Positions 51,601-62,278 of a DNA stretch of 64,000 nucleotides are shown one piece after another. The notes beneath the pieces are model-generated. The model had not been told where the DNA came from. It worked only from the letters and a program-made list of their open reading frames with translations, and searched no databases. The DNA comes from Teratosphaeria epicoccoides (lineage: Eukaryota > Ascomycota > Dothideomycetes > Mycosphaerellales > Teratosphaeriaceae). The stretch spans positions 1 to 64,000 of the forward strand of contig JADDMT010000036.1 of NCBI GenBank assembly GCA_021401465.1, written 5' to 3'. Position 1 is the first letter of the stretch; every line of letters begins with the position of its first letter. Position numbers and translations under genes: made by a program.

Positions 51601-52424
51601 CCTTGCTCATCGGGCAAGCGGGTCATGTTGTTTAACAGATTACCGCTCATACTCGTCGTGCGATCCAATTCAACATCGTCGCTCATCCGATACGTGTCGC
51701 CGTTGAGCTCGTGCCACTTGCGAAGTTGTGCACGAATACCATGTAGATTCTCGCTCCTTTGTGCTTCAGAGAAAGCGTCCGGTGGGGGCGGATCAGCAGC
51801 CTGTGTTGCTGCAGCAGTCTGTTGACGTCTCTGGGGAGCAGCATGATAGTAACGTGCTTGCAACAGCTGCGAGCGCGGCTCATATGCTTGTAGAGAACGC
51901 TGCCTCATCTGCCTACCCCTCATATGGATGTCCCTTCCGCTGCTCGGCGGGAAGAAGCGCATGTCTCTTGAACCTCGCTGTCGCTCAGGCTCGTATCGCG
52001 CATCCTCAGCGCGCCGCTCCCAAGAGCGCCGTTGCTTGATGCGATCGCGCTCATCTGACCATGCGATCGCTCCGTGATTCAGCTTGATATCACTCGCTGC
52101 ATTTTGCGCGCGCCTGAACCATGCCCGTGAATGTGTGCGTTTCGCCCATATACTGCCACTGCCCCCGTCGGTCGTTGCAACACTGTACTCAGCGGGATGT
52201 GGCCGTCCCGTCGATTCGTCCTCATCGCCGCTGATGTTTCTGAGCTGAGTCCGCGCAGGTTCTGCTACCAAATTCAGGCTTTTCTGCTCCAGTGAGTGAT
52301 ATATGTACTTGCCACTCTTCGTGGAGGCAAGATTGCGTCGAACCTCTGTACTCAATCTACAATACCGACAGACATATCGAGATGTTTGTAGCGCTCTAGC
52401 TGCCTCGCTGCGAGACTGTAGCAT
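48639..52424 (-). CDS. DSS1: mitochondrial RNase II-family exoribonuclease (Dss1 / cyt-4 type)
   Basis: A single long exon of 1261 aa. The N-terminus (MLQSRSEAARALQTSRYVCR) is basic and lacks acidic residues early on, fitting a mitochondrial presequence, and is followed by about 250 disordered residues. The RNB catalytic domain starts around residue 710 with CIDSADAHEIDDGISIEEA, whose Asp cluster binds Mg2+. Next come IHIANPTAFFSRDHPLAKMA, TIYMPERTYMMLPRW and later PLRRYGDMIMHWQ. This is the 3'-5' exoribonuclease subunit of the mitochondrial degradosome, partner of the Suv3 helicase; N. crassa cyt-4 is the filamentous model. The gene is divergent from the MoaD-type gene. Confidence 0.92.
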   Translation of the reverse strand: MLQSRSEAARALQTSRYVCRYCRLSTEVRRNLASTKSGKYIYHSLEQKSLNLVAEPARTQLRNISGDEDESTGRPHPAEYSVATTDGGSGSIWAKRTHSRAWFRRAQNAASDIKLNHGAIAWSDERDRIKQRRSWERRAEDARYEPERQRGSRDMRFFPPSSGRDIHMRGRQMRQRSLQAYEPRSQLLQARYYHAAPQRRQQTAAATQAADPPPPDAFSEAQRSENLHGIRAQLRKWHELNGDTYRMSDDVELDRTTSMSGNLLNNMTRLPDEQGETAPTRTELENDEEEAVAHFMQSELSDEANAMDISMKMLSAGDLVEIERHKTGRESIVAIYVRRTGLLSQFYTINGRWVHMDEKRIQYSAPGWVPSKLVTPLLGYLPAPETVETRLNELMEDAAIKDLNVPRHVSAGLISRMAQFQEETREVYRQHARALDGAHDLLAHDTDLRYGSLISAASTLLRTPVSQLSIAALFTVRRALSSAGFAFNIDRRSHRHTGYLQIRSKEQVKLVNRVRGWMREWQDDVAYKASLSKEQSQKHRSSKGANYIDSFIKKASAIVQQSREDRQPNDHGNLGPSQIRIPITPEQDSVRVRSQQTFTPEEIDIVRFLEAWALHQMFVSIPSLESLPPLLLQATGMYQRPTPLDISMGYQFLQELGTIMPYENRTRFDTHLLLPSSQHSKPLQNLMESLLNMAHKHNFQDSMKHLRHDWKQLPVYCIDSADAHEIDDGISIEEAARATHGACEWWVHIHIANPTAFFSRDHPLAKMARHMGETIYMPERTYMMLPRWCTQQHFSLGPDRPCLTFSARVNMLGETLEHKITPGTIRNVMRLTHQEVADLLGAANQDEYPETTLTIGGDVPPGRERRSRKADVTRKQVQELHWLAELASKRVQIRKRAGGLFFNSGKPEVNVWQQYKSSGLAWDHPFRKGWRRVEGDPVVQMKTRGLQNWFSPVHNVVGSLVQEHMLLASEIAAKWCQERQIPAIFRGSVRNPDRLDPDTFFREYLAPVGDRETGAYPMHLGMLYLNCFGSTELRTRPFKHKILGMDAYGKVTSPLRRYGDMIMHWQIEATLRQEAAQDRSFITEDPSADRAFLPFSESVLKTIFVGLQPREHLITSSKQFAEGHWMTQIFFRHIVYGEPLSVMTSNQPNEELLSNLTPHTSLQHVRIGHGEFAHDNGTKLHVYIHSPAAQMNNMPVGCLVKELNVSSEMIRPKDGAEIRQGDTWECEVGHVNAFKRRMILRPLRLVDRVDVDGSLRNLGRI

Positions 52425-52829
52425 GACCTAAAAGTCTTCTTTACAGACGGCATGTTCTATCAAACTCATCTCTCAAACATTTGGTGTATCCAGACGCTTG
52501 GACCCCTTTCCCGAACTCGCCGCAGGAGCAACCCGGTATCTCCTGGGAGCATTCCAATTTCTTCCAAGCATCCTTGCCCTTCTTCCTTCACATTGCCACC
52601 AGCAAGTCTTGCGGAGGCTATACTGCCGAGCACTTTTGAAAGGTAAGCAGATCGTCTCACGATTCATCTCTCTTCCAATGATGTCGTATAGCATGTATTA
52701 CCCGAAGCACGAAAGTGCCTTGTGGAACTACTTTAGGTAGTGGTATTTCTGATTAACAAATCTCATCACAAACTTCGATTCTGCCCCATGCGAGTGGAAA
52801 GAGGCTGACAGCTAACCCAGGGACGAGGG
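52425..52829. promoter_or_regulatory. bidirectional promoter, DSS1 / MoaD-type gene
   Basis: 405 bp between divergent start codons; no gene recognised in it. Confidence 0.45.
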
Positions 52830-53123
52830 ATGAGTGCACCGAGAGCTCCCTCGGGGCAGTTCACTCTGCTTTACTTTGCCGCTGCCACTTCGTACACGCG
52901 AAAGCAGCATGACTTCTTGGCAGCTCCTATGCCCGTGAATCAGCTGTTTACGCATCTTGAGAGGCTCTATCCCGGCATCAAAGCCAGAGTCCTGGACTCA
53001 AGTGCGCTGACTGTCAACCTTGATTATGTTGATCTGGAAGAAGAAGCCGGCAAAAAGGACGGAGGTACGGTCATCCAGTCTGGCGATGAAGTGGCTGTGA
53101 TACCGCCTGTCAGTTCCGGTTGA
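52830..53123 (+). CDS. cnxG: molybdopterin synthase small subunit (MoaD / MOCS2A / CnxG)
   Basis: A single exon of 97 aa with a ubiquitin-like beta-grasp pattern: FTLLYFAAATSYTRKQ, an extended loop, LFTHLERLYPG, VLDSSALTVNLDYVDL and the end SGDEVAVIPPVSSG. The family carries sulphur as a C-terminal thiocarboxylate and, with the MoaE-type subunit, converts precursor Z to molybdopterin. The EVAVIPPVS ending is diagnostic. The terminal Gly is kept, but the penultimate residue is Ser instead of the usual Gly. Urm1 was considered, but the IPPVSG-type end and the length favour MoaD. The start ATG 52830 gives a full-length product. Confidence 0.85.
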   Translation: MSAPRAPSGQFTLLYFAAATSYTRKQHDFLAAPMPVNQLFTHLERLYPGIKARVLDSSALTVNLDYVDLEEEAGKKDGGTVIQSGDEVAVIPPVSSG

Positions 53124-53397
53124 GGGGCAGTGATCCTGTTGTTTCAGCATCGCGGTATCTCCTTCATTGCGAAAGCCTGAGGCCCTGGCGCCGTGGGTTC
53201 CTGGTTGGGTTCTTAGCTGAGAGATCATCGCATCCAGTCTGGACCTAACACACGGGCCGTCATCATATCCGATTCCGGTGACGTATACAGCTTTGAGCTA
53301 CATACGAGCTCCACCATGGACAGGATGTCACACACATCTGTCTTTGCAACAGCACAGCCAAGTCAATCGCATCCAACTTTGCCGCCACAGTCTCAGC

Positions 53398-54285
53398 ATG
53401 ACCTCGCCAAAACCCAAAACCGTCGTGTTCAAGACCGTAGGGAAGGTCGAAATGCCCTTCGACCTGTACCTACCCAACAATGCAAAGAATGTACCAATAC
53501 TTCTATGGTTCCATGGGGGAGGCCTGCTACAAGGCAAACGCGACTCTGTCACACCGCACATGCTACGCGCAGTTGAGAAATACAAGCTCGCTCTCATCTC
53601 GGCAGACTATCGGCTCGCGCCCCAGGTCGGCGTGGCGGAAATAGTTGAAGACGTCAAAGAAGCCGTAACTTTCATCCGCGATGGTCGCCTCGTCAAGCAA
53701 ACCGGAGAGGGCGTCGTGGATGCGTCTCGTCTCGCTGTCTCCGGCAGCTCTGCAGGCGGCTACCTAGCTTTCCTCGCCGGTCTCTATCTCGAACCGAAAC
53801 CCAAAGTCATCCTTCCAATCTATCCGATTACAGACCCCCTGGGTACTTTTTTCACAACCAATCAGCCGCATCCATTCGGTGGTGGGCGCACGGATCCCTC
53901 CACCTTGTCAGAGTTCATCGACCCGAGCGGCGAGGTGGTGGCTAACAACGGCAGTGAGAGCAAGCGCAATCTAATGTACTTTTACATGATGCAGGAGGCC
54001 AACCTAGCCGAGCTCTTGCGCATTCAACCGGGAGACGACACGTTCAGGATCGCAAAGAAGATCTATGACAGGAAGCTGCCGCCGACATATGTGGTGCACG
54101 GCGATGCCGACAGCGCCGTGGGCGTGGAGCAGGCGGATGAGGTGGTCGGAGTGATTCATGGGCTGCAGAAGGAGTTGGGGCTTGTGGTAGAGTATGAAAG
54201 GTTGCATGGGGTCAATCATTTGTTCGACCGGGACGAGAAGGTGGAGCTGAAGGATATGTATGAGTTCTTAATGAAGCATTTGTAG
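53398..54285 (+). CDS. alpha/beta hydrolase, HSL-like esterase/lipase family
   Basis: A single exon of 295 aa from ATG 53398; the open frame upstream to 53278 is not coding-like. The oxyanion motif HGGG is at 39-42, the nucleophile elbow GSSAG at 116-120 with Ser118, the acid probably in YVVHGDADSAV and the His in LHGVNHLF. DYRLAP follows strand 4, as in the alpha/beta-hydrolase_3 family. There is no signal peptide, so a cytosolic esterase or lactamase-like detoxifying enzyme is likely; the substrate is unknown. It follows the MoaD gene on the same strand after 274 bp. Confidence 0.85.
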   Translation: MTSPKPKTVVFKTVGKVEMPFDLYLPNNAKNVPILLWFHGGGLLQGKRDSVTPHMLRAVEKYKLALISADYRLAPQVGVAEIVEDVKEAVTFIRDGRLVKQTGEGVVDASRLAVSGSSAGGYLAFLAGLYLEPKPKVILPIYPITDPLGTFFTTNQPHPFGGGRTDPSTLSEFIDPSGEVVANNGSESKRNLMYFYMMQEANLAELLRIQPGDDTFRIAKKIYDRKLPPTYVVHGDADSAVGVEQADEVVGVIHGLQKELGLVVEYERLHGVNHLFDRDEKVELKDMYEFLMKHL

Positions 54286-56452
54286 GAGTAGCCCCGTCAG
54301 TCGGTCAAGTGGCTGAGTGTCTGACCGTTTGGATAAGTTGACTCGAGTGTGTAGGGAGTTGAAGAGTCCGTCAGATGTCAGAGATCCAATCAGTCAAGCC
54401 GGCAGTGACACGGAGCAGTCAACGGTGCGACGAGTACGATTGTACCAAAAGGTCAAATTGTGAGTTGGCGCGACTGGCCCGTAGATGAAGAGGAGCATCA
54501 GCTTCTGCTTGTTGGGCATTAGTTCGATGGGCAGTCCAAACGTGAATCAGCTGTTCGCTGTGGCGCTCTCACCCAGCTGACGGATGCACCATCTCGCTCT
54601 TTCAATTTGTATGCTAAGTACATCAGAACAGCCTACACACTACATGCATCATCCACAACAGCACGTGATTGCGATGGCGGAGCCTCTTGAGCTCGAGAAC
54701 ATGGTCGGTGCCTCCACATCTGTCGAGCAAGGCGATTCGGTTGAGAAATGTCAGGCCCGCTTCGATTACACACCTGCGCAAGTGAACGCGTAACTCGACC
54801 AACAGGCTCTCGATCCCGAAGGTCTCGTGCCGGGCGCACCGTGGAACGTAGTCATAGAACGACCGGAACACCGAGGCCAGACCGGCCTTCCTACTCCCAC
54901 TGACTCTCGCTGCAGCGATCACCCTCCGCCGCGTACATGGGCACCTGAACGGCGACGCGCATGGGACAAGTACAAGGGCGTTGCTGACTGTGGCTGAGGA
55001 AGTCAGCGGTGGGACTTTTGTCGTCGAAAGTCAGCAGCATGAGGAGGCGTTGAGGAGTCATGAGACGGGCAGATGCGATGTTGTACGGTGTCAGATCGTG
55101 TTGACAGGAGAGCGGGAGGGCAGGGGGTACACTTTGACGGCAGGTCGAACTGCTTCCACGGCAGGCTCCATGCTCGACAACCTGGGAAGATTATTCTGAG
55201 GCAGTCGCGTGTCAGTCTTGCCTGCGTGTGGTGGCGCTCTCTTGATCGCATGAATTTCAGCCTTCCGAGCGCGTCCCGTAACAGATACTTGGATGCGCCA
55301 TCCATGCAACGTGCCAAGACGCTCATGGCCGAAGCCAAGCCCGCACCGCCAGGCTGCGCCGTTCCCGCTCCAACTGCTGTGATGGTCCAGAGTCCGAGGT
55401 CGTCACATTGAGAAGCGCGCAGTGACCTCCATAATCTGCACTCGTTCATACAGCTCATACTCATACTTCACCGTGTAGAGCTCCACCAGCCACAATATGA
55501 TGTGACAAGAATAGACATGCGACATCGCTTACTGCCGTCCTCATGCAGGGACATACATTTTCTTCTTGCAAGGTTCGGGCTCCGCCTTTGATGAGAACTG
55601 CATCTGCGACATCCATCATGCCGGTCCAGTCCGCCGAACAACCTGGGTTCATCGTCTCAGGAAACGAGCCCAGCGTGGCTGACCCCGACGACCTTCTCAA
55701 TGCCATCCGCACGCGCGACATTCTGCAAAATGCTCTCTGGTACTGCTGCCACTGGTATTACTGGGGCGCAGAATCCACAGCCGGCGGACATCCGCCTCGC
55801 CAGGATCATCCTCGCTGTCGCATGGTTGCGGTTGAAGCAGTCCCGATAGCCTTGCAAGAAGTATGAACAGGCTTTCTCACAGGCCAGACGTTCGATCTGA
55901 AGTCGGATTGATCGCATTGTACACTCGACTCGAAGGCAGAGGAACGCGCTGTATTGATTATCCGCGTTCTTGCAGCGGATCGCACATGGCAAACTGCTCA
56001 GGTAGTGTCTTGGAACGTGCATTGAGGGTGAGCAGAGCGGCAGCCTGGCGACCAGCGTATTTGCACGGCCACTTTTAATTTGTCTTTCAGCATCTGTGGC
56101 GCTGGTGCAGGGTATGATCCTTGAGAAATCTTCGTATGGTCTGGGAAAAGGGACAGCCAAGCTCGCCGGCGCGTCCATCAATCAGTCCACGATGCACTGA
56201 ATCCCAATCGACCTAATCTCGCACAAAGCGAGTGGCCCTGCTACAAGAACAAGCCTCACTCCTTCTGCGTACAGCTTGTCCCTGCCCTCTGTTCTCGCTG
56301 CGAGGAACACACACATTCCTTCCTTTGGTCGCTCCCTTTCGTCTACGTCTGGAATCCTTTTCACTAACCGGTTCACTTCGCATAATCACAATAATCCAAT
56401 CTGGACACGCCGCACACATATCAAAGCAATCGGATAGCGGCAGATCAACACC
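54286..56452. other. intergenic
   Basis: About 2.2 kb without a recognisable gene. The part just after the esterase (54295-54430) is rich in GTCAG/AGTCAA motifs like those at 28.7 kb. The remaining open frames are short and overlap on both strands. Confidence 0.45.
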
Positions 56453-57904
56453 ATGGGTTTTGCTAATGTCGCACTCGCGGTAGCGAGCGTGGCAGCACTT
56501 TTTCCGAGCATCAGCAGTGGCCTCCCTCATCCATACGCCGACGTGCCAACCCCGTACAGCACCACACCCGACCTGAAGCCACACAATACAACCTCATCCA
56601 AGTTTCCATTCGGTGAACAGAAGATCAGGGGCGTCAACTGCGGCGGCTGGTTCCTCCTTGAGCCCTGGATCACTCCGTCCATCTTTGAGGCCACGCCGGA
56701 CGACGTGGTAGATGGTAGGTGCTGGAACCTTGCACACAGTCCGCGAGCTGACGACAGCTCCAGAGTACACCTTCTGTCAGAAATTGGGTAAGGACGAAGC
56801 TCTCAAACGCCTTTCCGAACATTGGAGCACTTTCATCGTGGAGGAGGACTTCGCCGAGATTGCACAACTCGGTCTCAACTTCGTTCGCATTCCCATCGGT
56901 TACTGGGCTGTGACTCCGCTCGACGGGGACCCATACGTGCAGGGCGCATACGAGTATCTTGGCAAAGCGCTTGACTGGGCGAAGAACAACGGTCTCTATG
57001 TCATGATCGACTTGCATGGAGCGCCGGAGAGCCAAAACGGATTTGACAACTCCGGCAAACGTGGCCCGGTCGGCTGGGGTAAAAATGACACGGTCAAACA
57101 AACCTTGACCGCGCTGAACAAGATCCGCGATGATTATGCCAGCCATCCTGCAGTAGCGACGATCGAATTGTTAAATGAGCCTGCGGGAACGTTCGGAGTT
57201 GACAAGGACACTGTCCTGACGCCGTTTGTAAGTGTCACAAAGCCGACCGTTGAGCAGCGGGCGCAGATGCTAACACGCTCCTGCAGTACAATGATGGCTA
57301 CAACAATCTCCAGAGCTCAACTGTGGTCGCGATCAATGACGGGTTCCTTGGGGTGAACTCTTGGGTCGACTGGGCAGCCGACAAGGTCAAGACAATCATG
57401 GACGTGCACCACTACGAGATTTTCAACGTCGGCGACTTGCTCGCCAGCCCCTCTGACCATGTATCTGTCGCTTGTAAATTCGGCGACAGGATGAAGTTGA
57501 ACCCCAACCAGTACACGATTTCTGGTGAATGGACGGGCGGAATCACGGACTGTGCCCGGTGGCTCAACGGTCGTGGCATCGGCGCCAGATGGGACGGAAC
57601 ATACGTCCCCGAGAACGGCCAGGCTGAAACGATTCCCATCGGCTCCTGCGAGGGCCTGACCTCTGGCACTGTCGAGGGGCTGAGCACGGAGAATGCAGAA
57701 AACATCAAGAAGTTCATCGCGGCGCAGATCTCCGCGTACGAGAAGGCTGATGGCTGGATCTTCTGGACCTGGATCAACGAGGCTGCGCCCGAGTGGCACT
57801 TCAAGAACTTGACCAAGGCGGGACTGGTTCCGCAGCCATTCTCCTCGAGCGACGGCTGCAAGGACATTGTCATCACGCGCCCGAAACTGCCGACTTCCTC
57901 GTAG
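56453..57904 (+). CDS. secreted exo-beta-1,3-glucanase, GH5 subfamily 9
   Basis: Exons 56453-56714, 56758-57227 and 57287-57904 give 449 aa; introns are 43 and 59 nt (the second with GCTAAC). A signal peptide covers about residues 1-22 (MGFANVALAVASVAALFPS). The catalytic domain starts with IRGVNCGGWFLLEPWITPS. The acid/base Glu228 is in ELLNEPAG and the nucleophile Glu325 is in ISGEWTGGITDCARWLNG. Other GH5_9 features are LNFVRIPIGYWAV, MIDLHGAPESQNGFDNSG and DGWIFWTWINE. These enzymes release glucose from beta-1,3-glucan ends during wall remodelling or glucan use. No GPI signal at the C-terminus, so probably secreted or wall-bound. Confidence 0.93.
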
Positions 57905-59063
57905 TACATCGAAGTGAGTCGTTTCGCGCGTAATTTCAATCCTGTCTGTTGATAGCATATTAGGTCGTGGAATTTATATCCGTCACCATTTTCCCTCGAT
58001 CCTGGCGCCATTGATGACCGGTCAAATGTTATCGTGAGCACGCGCGATGAACAAGCATTTTTCGCGGCGGCGCAAGATCCATGGAATGCCTGGAGGGTAT
58101 CGTCCAGGGCCCATACCTTAAGTTGCAGATAATCTCTCTCGAGTCTCCTGCTAGATTTGTATACCACTTACAGGGCAGAGGCGTTTCAACGCTGCTTACA
58201 ACCATGTAGTATAAGTTCTCGCACTGATCGATTGTTGATCAATCTTGAGGCCGGCACACGTTTGAGCTCCTGAACCTGTCGCAGGTCCCATGGTCTTGGC
58301 ATCCTGTCATGCCGTTAGGTTATAGTTGGCAACACTCGGCACAGAATTCTGGTGTCCTGATCTCGGCGCGGGCGATCGATCTGTGGCATGCCGTGCAGAA
58401 TGGTCCGCGGGTCGATTTCGATGATATTTCTTCTTCCCTCACACGTGCTTGTGTCGTTCGCTTCGCATCCTGCAGCACGTTTCACAGATGATCGGTATAG
58501 TCCGGGCGTCTGCATTGTTGACGCGCCCCCGACGGGGTTCTCCTGCTGCCCAACTACGAGGGCGGGCACGGTGGCTTCACGGAGATTGGATGCGGCAGAT
58601 CCTCCAATTTGCCTCCAGGACCAATCTTGCGTTCAAACAAAGAATTGACCACCTTTAGGCAATTTCGTCGCCCTACCTGACCCTCGAAGATGTCGTATTC
58701 ATGTCATTGTCCACTAGCGACAGGCATACCAATCCCCCACAAAAAACTGCAAGCTTCGCTTGATGTACACAGAAGTGAGCATCTGTCTGATGCCCAGCCA
58801 CCCCTGCACGTGGCTGCTGAAACGAGTCAGGGTGAACTATAACAGTGTCGTCCAAACTCGGTGCGGTAGTGTAGGTCTGGGTTGATTGCTGTTCGCCGTT
58901 GCTCAACAGCATCTACAAGAAGTGGTCACACTTTCGCGAAGGCTCGCCTTTCTCAGCCGTTCATTACGATCACCTCAACCTGACCGCAGTCACTCGTTCG
59001 AACACCGACCCGTACGGCGATAATTCCTAACACCAATCTCGATATACGACTAGATCCTCCACA
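57905..59063. other. intergenic
   Basis: About 1.2 kb; no gene recognised. The last 150 bp upstream of 59064 are the promoter and leader of the GPI-protein gene. Confidence 0.45.
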
Positions 59064-60191
59064 ATGTCCGACTTCTCGCTTTTCGCCCTCTTCACAGCCG
59101 GTCTGGCCTGCGTTGCACCCTTCGCAAACGCCTACACTCAGCCGTCAGGCGCCGAACCGGTCGGCAATCCTATCTAGTACGTCGTCATATTCTTCTCCAA
59201 GACAAGCAAACGGGGCATCAGAGCCGGGCTTGGGCGCCTTTCGATCTGTGAAAAGCGGCCCCGGCTTCTATGTCGCCCATCGCGCAAGTGACATCGATGT
59301 CTGCGCAACGATGCGTGGCTGCCGTGGCCGCGCAGGTGTCCAGTCTCTGATCGACACCTCGAACGTGTTGCAGCAGACGTTGTACTGACTGAAGTCCAGC
59401 AAACCGATCACTGGCGACATTGTCCCCGTTGGCCAGCCCTGGAACATCACCTGGGGGCCCACGACTGAGGGCACAGTCACTCTTGGTAGGTCGAAGCGCG
59501 CGAGCGTCCTTACGCTTGACACGTCTGCTAAGTCTGATCGTCTTCGATAGTGCTCCTGAAAGGCCCCAGCACGAACGTTGTGCCGCAATACCCAATCGTC
59601 GAGCGAATTGCTAACTCTGGCTCCTACCTTTGGACACCATCGACAGATTTGGAGCCGACCGAGAACGCTACAGGCTACGGCATTCAGCTCATCGTGGACA
59701 GTTCTGGCCAGTACCAATACTCCACTCAGTTTGGGATTTCAAATCCCGAGTACGGTTGCTCTTCTGCCTCTGACTCTTGCGAGTTGGGTCGCTCCACTTC
59801 CAACGCTGGCCCCGTCCCGTATGATACGACTGTTCCTTCGGGTGCGACTGTCCCGTTGAGCACAGGGATCACCCCTGCTGCAACCAATGTGACTACTGCC
59901 CCGACCTGGTACGGTACTGGTGCCACCTATCCTCCTGGCACTGCCTTCAGCGCTGCTCCCTCTGGCTATCTTCCCGGCAACGGCACCCGGGTTTTGCCTA
60001 CTGGAGGTATGACTCATCAGCCATCGAGCACGACCCACGCTGCAACTGCTTCCAGCTCCAGCTCCAGTTCAGCTACATCCACGTCGGCAGCTGCGACCAC
60101 ACCGGCCATTGTGCCCAACTCCGCTCATGGACTGGGTACCAGCTTCGTTGGCCTGGTGATGGCAGCTGGTGTCGCAGTCTTTTCTTTGTAA
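59064..60191 (+). CDS. GPI-anchored Ser/Thr-rich wall protein, Kre9/Knh1-like
   Basis: Exons 59064-59176, 59400-59485 and 59551-60191 give 279 aa. A signal peptide is followed by a small Ig-like Kre9/Knh1 N-terminal domain: SGAEPVGNPIYKPITGDIV, GQPWNITWGPTTEGTVTLVL, ANSGSYLWTPSTDLEP and TGYGIQLIVDSSGQYQYST. The rest is Ser/Thr/Pro-rich with N-glycosylation sites (NVT, NGT). It ends in a hydrophobic tail (GTSFVGLVMAAGVAVFSL) after a small-residue region, the layout of a GPI anchor signal. This family is widespread on fungal plasma membranes and walls, with poorly known roles in beta-glucan assembly. Intron 1 (223 nt) is the longest in the window. Its neighbour is the glucanase gene. Confidence 0.88.
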
Positions 60192-61257
60192 GAAATGGTC
60201 GATGATTTGTAAGCAGCCAGAGATCAAGGCGTCAGCGTTGCTCTCATACGGACATCTGGTGGCTTCATGTTTGATGGACTTGACAAGATGTAGTCAAATT
60301 TGCCAGTCGCAGCAATGAAAGCAGCTAATACATTTGCCTCCGTCCACACGTTCCTGAGGGCAGTGCTGCGGTCTACTGACTCATCCACCGTGTCGCCATG
60401 TGCTGTGGACTACTGCCGCAATCATGCTTGATTCGATCGTGGGACAGTGGGCGCCGCAGCGCCACGGCTGTAGGGATCGCTGTGTCGACGCGTCGACGAT
60501 GCTGCAGTTCGCCGACGCTGTGGCGAGCAAGATATTAGCTAAATGCGTGTGTACTGGGATTTTGGCATGCCCCTACCTTACCTTCCGGGATTTCAGCTTC
60601 TTGTTGCAAGATCAACATTGGGCACGGCGACGTCAAGATAGTTGGCCCGCGAGCAGGGCCACTACCAGCGAACGTGATTTACCCGGCCACTACCAGCGAA
60701 CGTGATCTACCCGTTATTGCATTTGCTTGTCTGCTGAGCACAAGGTCATTACGGCATGGCAGGGCTGCGTTTGATATGGAGTCCACTCTGCAGGGGCACT
60801 CTACCTCTACATCACATGCGTAACACAGTGCGTCTCCTGCAGTTCTAAAGTTTGATGCCGGTTCCAGACTTCATCGACTCCGGAATCCCGCCGAGATACC
60901 ACTCGCGTCTTTGGCACCATGTACGACGCCTCGGAACGCGATGCAACTCCAAACTCTCGCCCTCGAGCTTGGCAGGTGCCGGACTAGTTCTGCTACTTCA
61001 ATCGATGCTGGCTATCTCGGAGTGCTTCTGGATCGGCCTTCATAGACGACTGACCGCGCCCACATGTGACCCGACCCAAGAGCGAGGCTGCAAGGCGGTC
61101 TTGGTCTCGCAAACCTCCTTTTGGACCCATTTGTGACGTTGCAGTACGACCAGACTCGATATTCCTCGTTGCGGGCGGTTGAGCTTGTCACAACCCACAA
61201 TTGGCCTACGGCGATGCTGACATAGATTCATCGTGACCAACGTATATTGCTCGACGC
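60192..61257. other. intergenic
   Basis: About 1.1 kb, no gene recognised. A direct repeat (ACTACCAGCGAACGTGAT at 60661 and 60692, about 31 bp apart) is the only obvious structure. Confidence 0.45.
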
Positions 61258-62278
61258 TTGAAAAGTGAGGTTGTTCAGGTCTTACACGAATGCTCCCCGA
61301 CAGCAAATCAACAAAGATCGGCAACACGATTACTGAAGAGGCGGCTCGCCGCTGCTGCGAACGCAATGCAAATCCCCAACAGCACTGCCTCGCCGTTCCT
61401 CTTGAGGACCGACGATGTCGAGACTCTCCGACGATCGGGTGGCTTTGCTGTGCTTCGAGAGCATCTCTCTGAGCATTATGCTTACAGGTAGATATCGCCC
61501 ATCAATGCGGCACTCGGTTACATTAACTCATTCACATACAGACAGCCTGTGCGCTCAACACGGAAAGGATGATTATGCGAGCTTGCTTTTGGTGCGCGAT
61601 GTTCTTCATGCACTTTTGGTTCCAGTTATCGAGCTCTTCGGGAAGGCCTGTTCCATGACGATGTGTTTCACTCATGCCGAAAAAAACTCGAAGACTTAGA
61701 GTATGCGTTCACCAGCCAGGCGCGAGATGCGTTTGTTTTCTGCAGTCTTTCTTGTCCTCCGAAAAGGAACAAGACTGGTGTCATACCTGAGGTTGTCCGG
61801 CTTGCATCATTCATGAATCACGGGCCTCGCCATTCAGCATCAAGCTACTATACGCCGCGAGAAGCATTTCCGACGTGCATCACCCATTCATGCTCGAAGG
61901 GCCATGTCTGCCGAGCTTCATGTGGTTTCTCGACTACGTAAGAAGAGCAGTCATCCTGGACCCGCTATATGGGAAAGACTTCTTCGAGCTCCTGCAGCCA
62001 AAAGCAGAGCACATCGCAACGGGATCCGAGAGCTTATGCATTAATGTCTTGTGCTTGACCTGGCATTGTGCAGCGAAAATTCAACTCCACCAAACCCCGC
62101 GAGCCCGGGAGCTTCATTGCCAGCGTCGCGGATTCTAGCGCCTTTGGGCGGTGCGTCGAAGGGCATGAGAATTAAGCGGAGCAAGATGGCCAGACTGCAG
62201 ATGAGGCTGAAGGTTGAAGAACATCGATGGGTGGCGGGAACACTCCAGAAATGGACGCAAGCCTTGATGCTATTGTAA
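61258..62278 (+). pseudogene. coding-like fragments, interrupted, family unknown
   Basis: Several plus-strand stretches look translated but change frame. 61360-61490 reads FLLRTDDVETLRRSGGFAVL and REHLSEHYAY, ending at a good intron (donor at 61491, acceptor CATACAG at 61541). 61570-61660 reads LLVRDVLHALLVPVIELFGK. 61663-61800 reads FHSCRKKLEDLEYAFTSQAR. 61790-62040 reads FSIKLLYAARSISDVHHPFM, FMWFLDYVRRAVILDPLYG and KDFFELLQPKAEHIA. 62110-62278 reads MRIKRSKMARLQMRLKVEEH. The order could be a single helical protein of about 300 residues with small introns and at least one frameshift. No known domain is seen. Confidence 0.35.

Noticed and set aside
52830..53123. Urm1 ubiquitin-related modifier
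   Set aside because: The EVAVIPPVS ending and strand pattern are those of MoaD/MOCS2A rather than Urm1.
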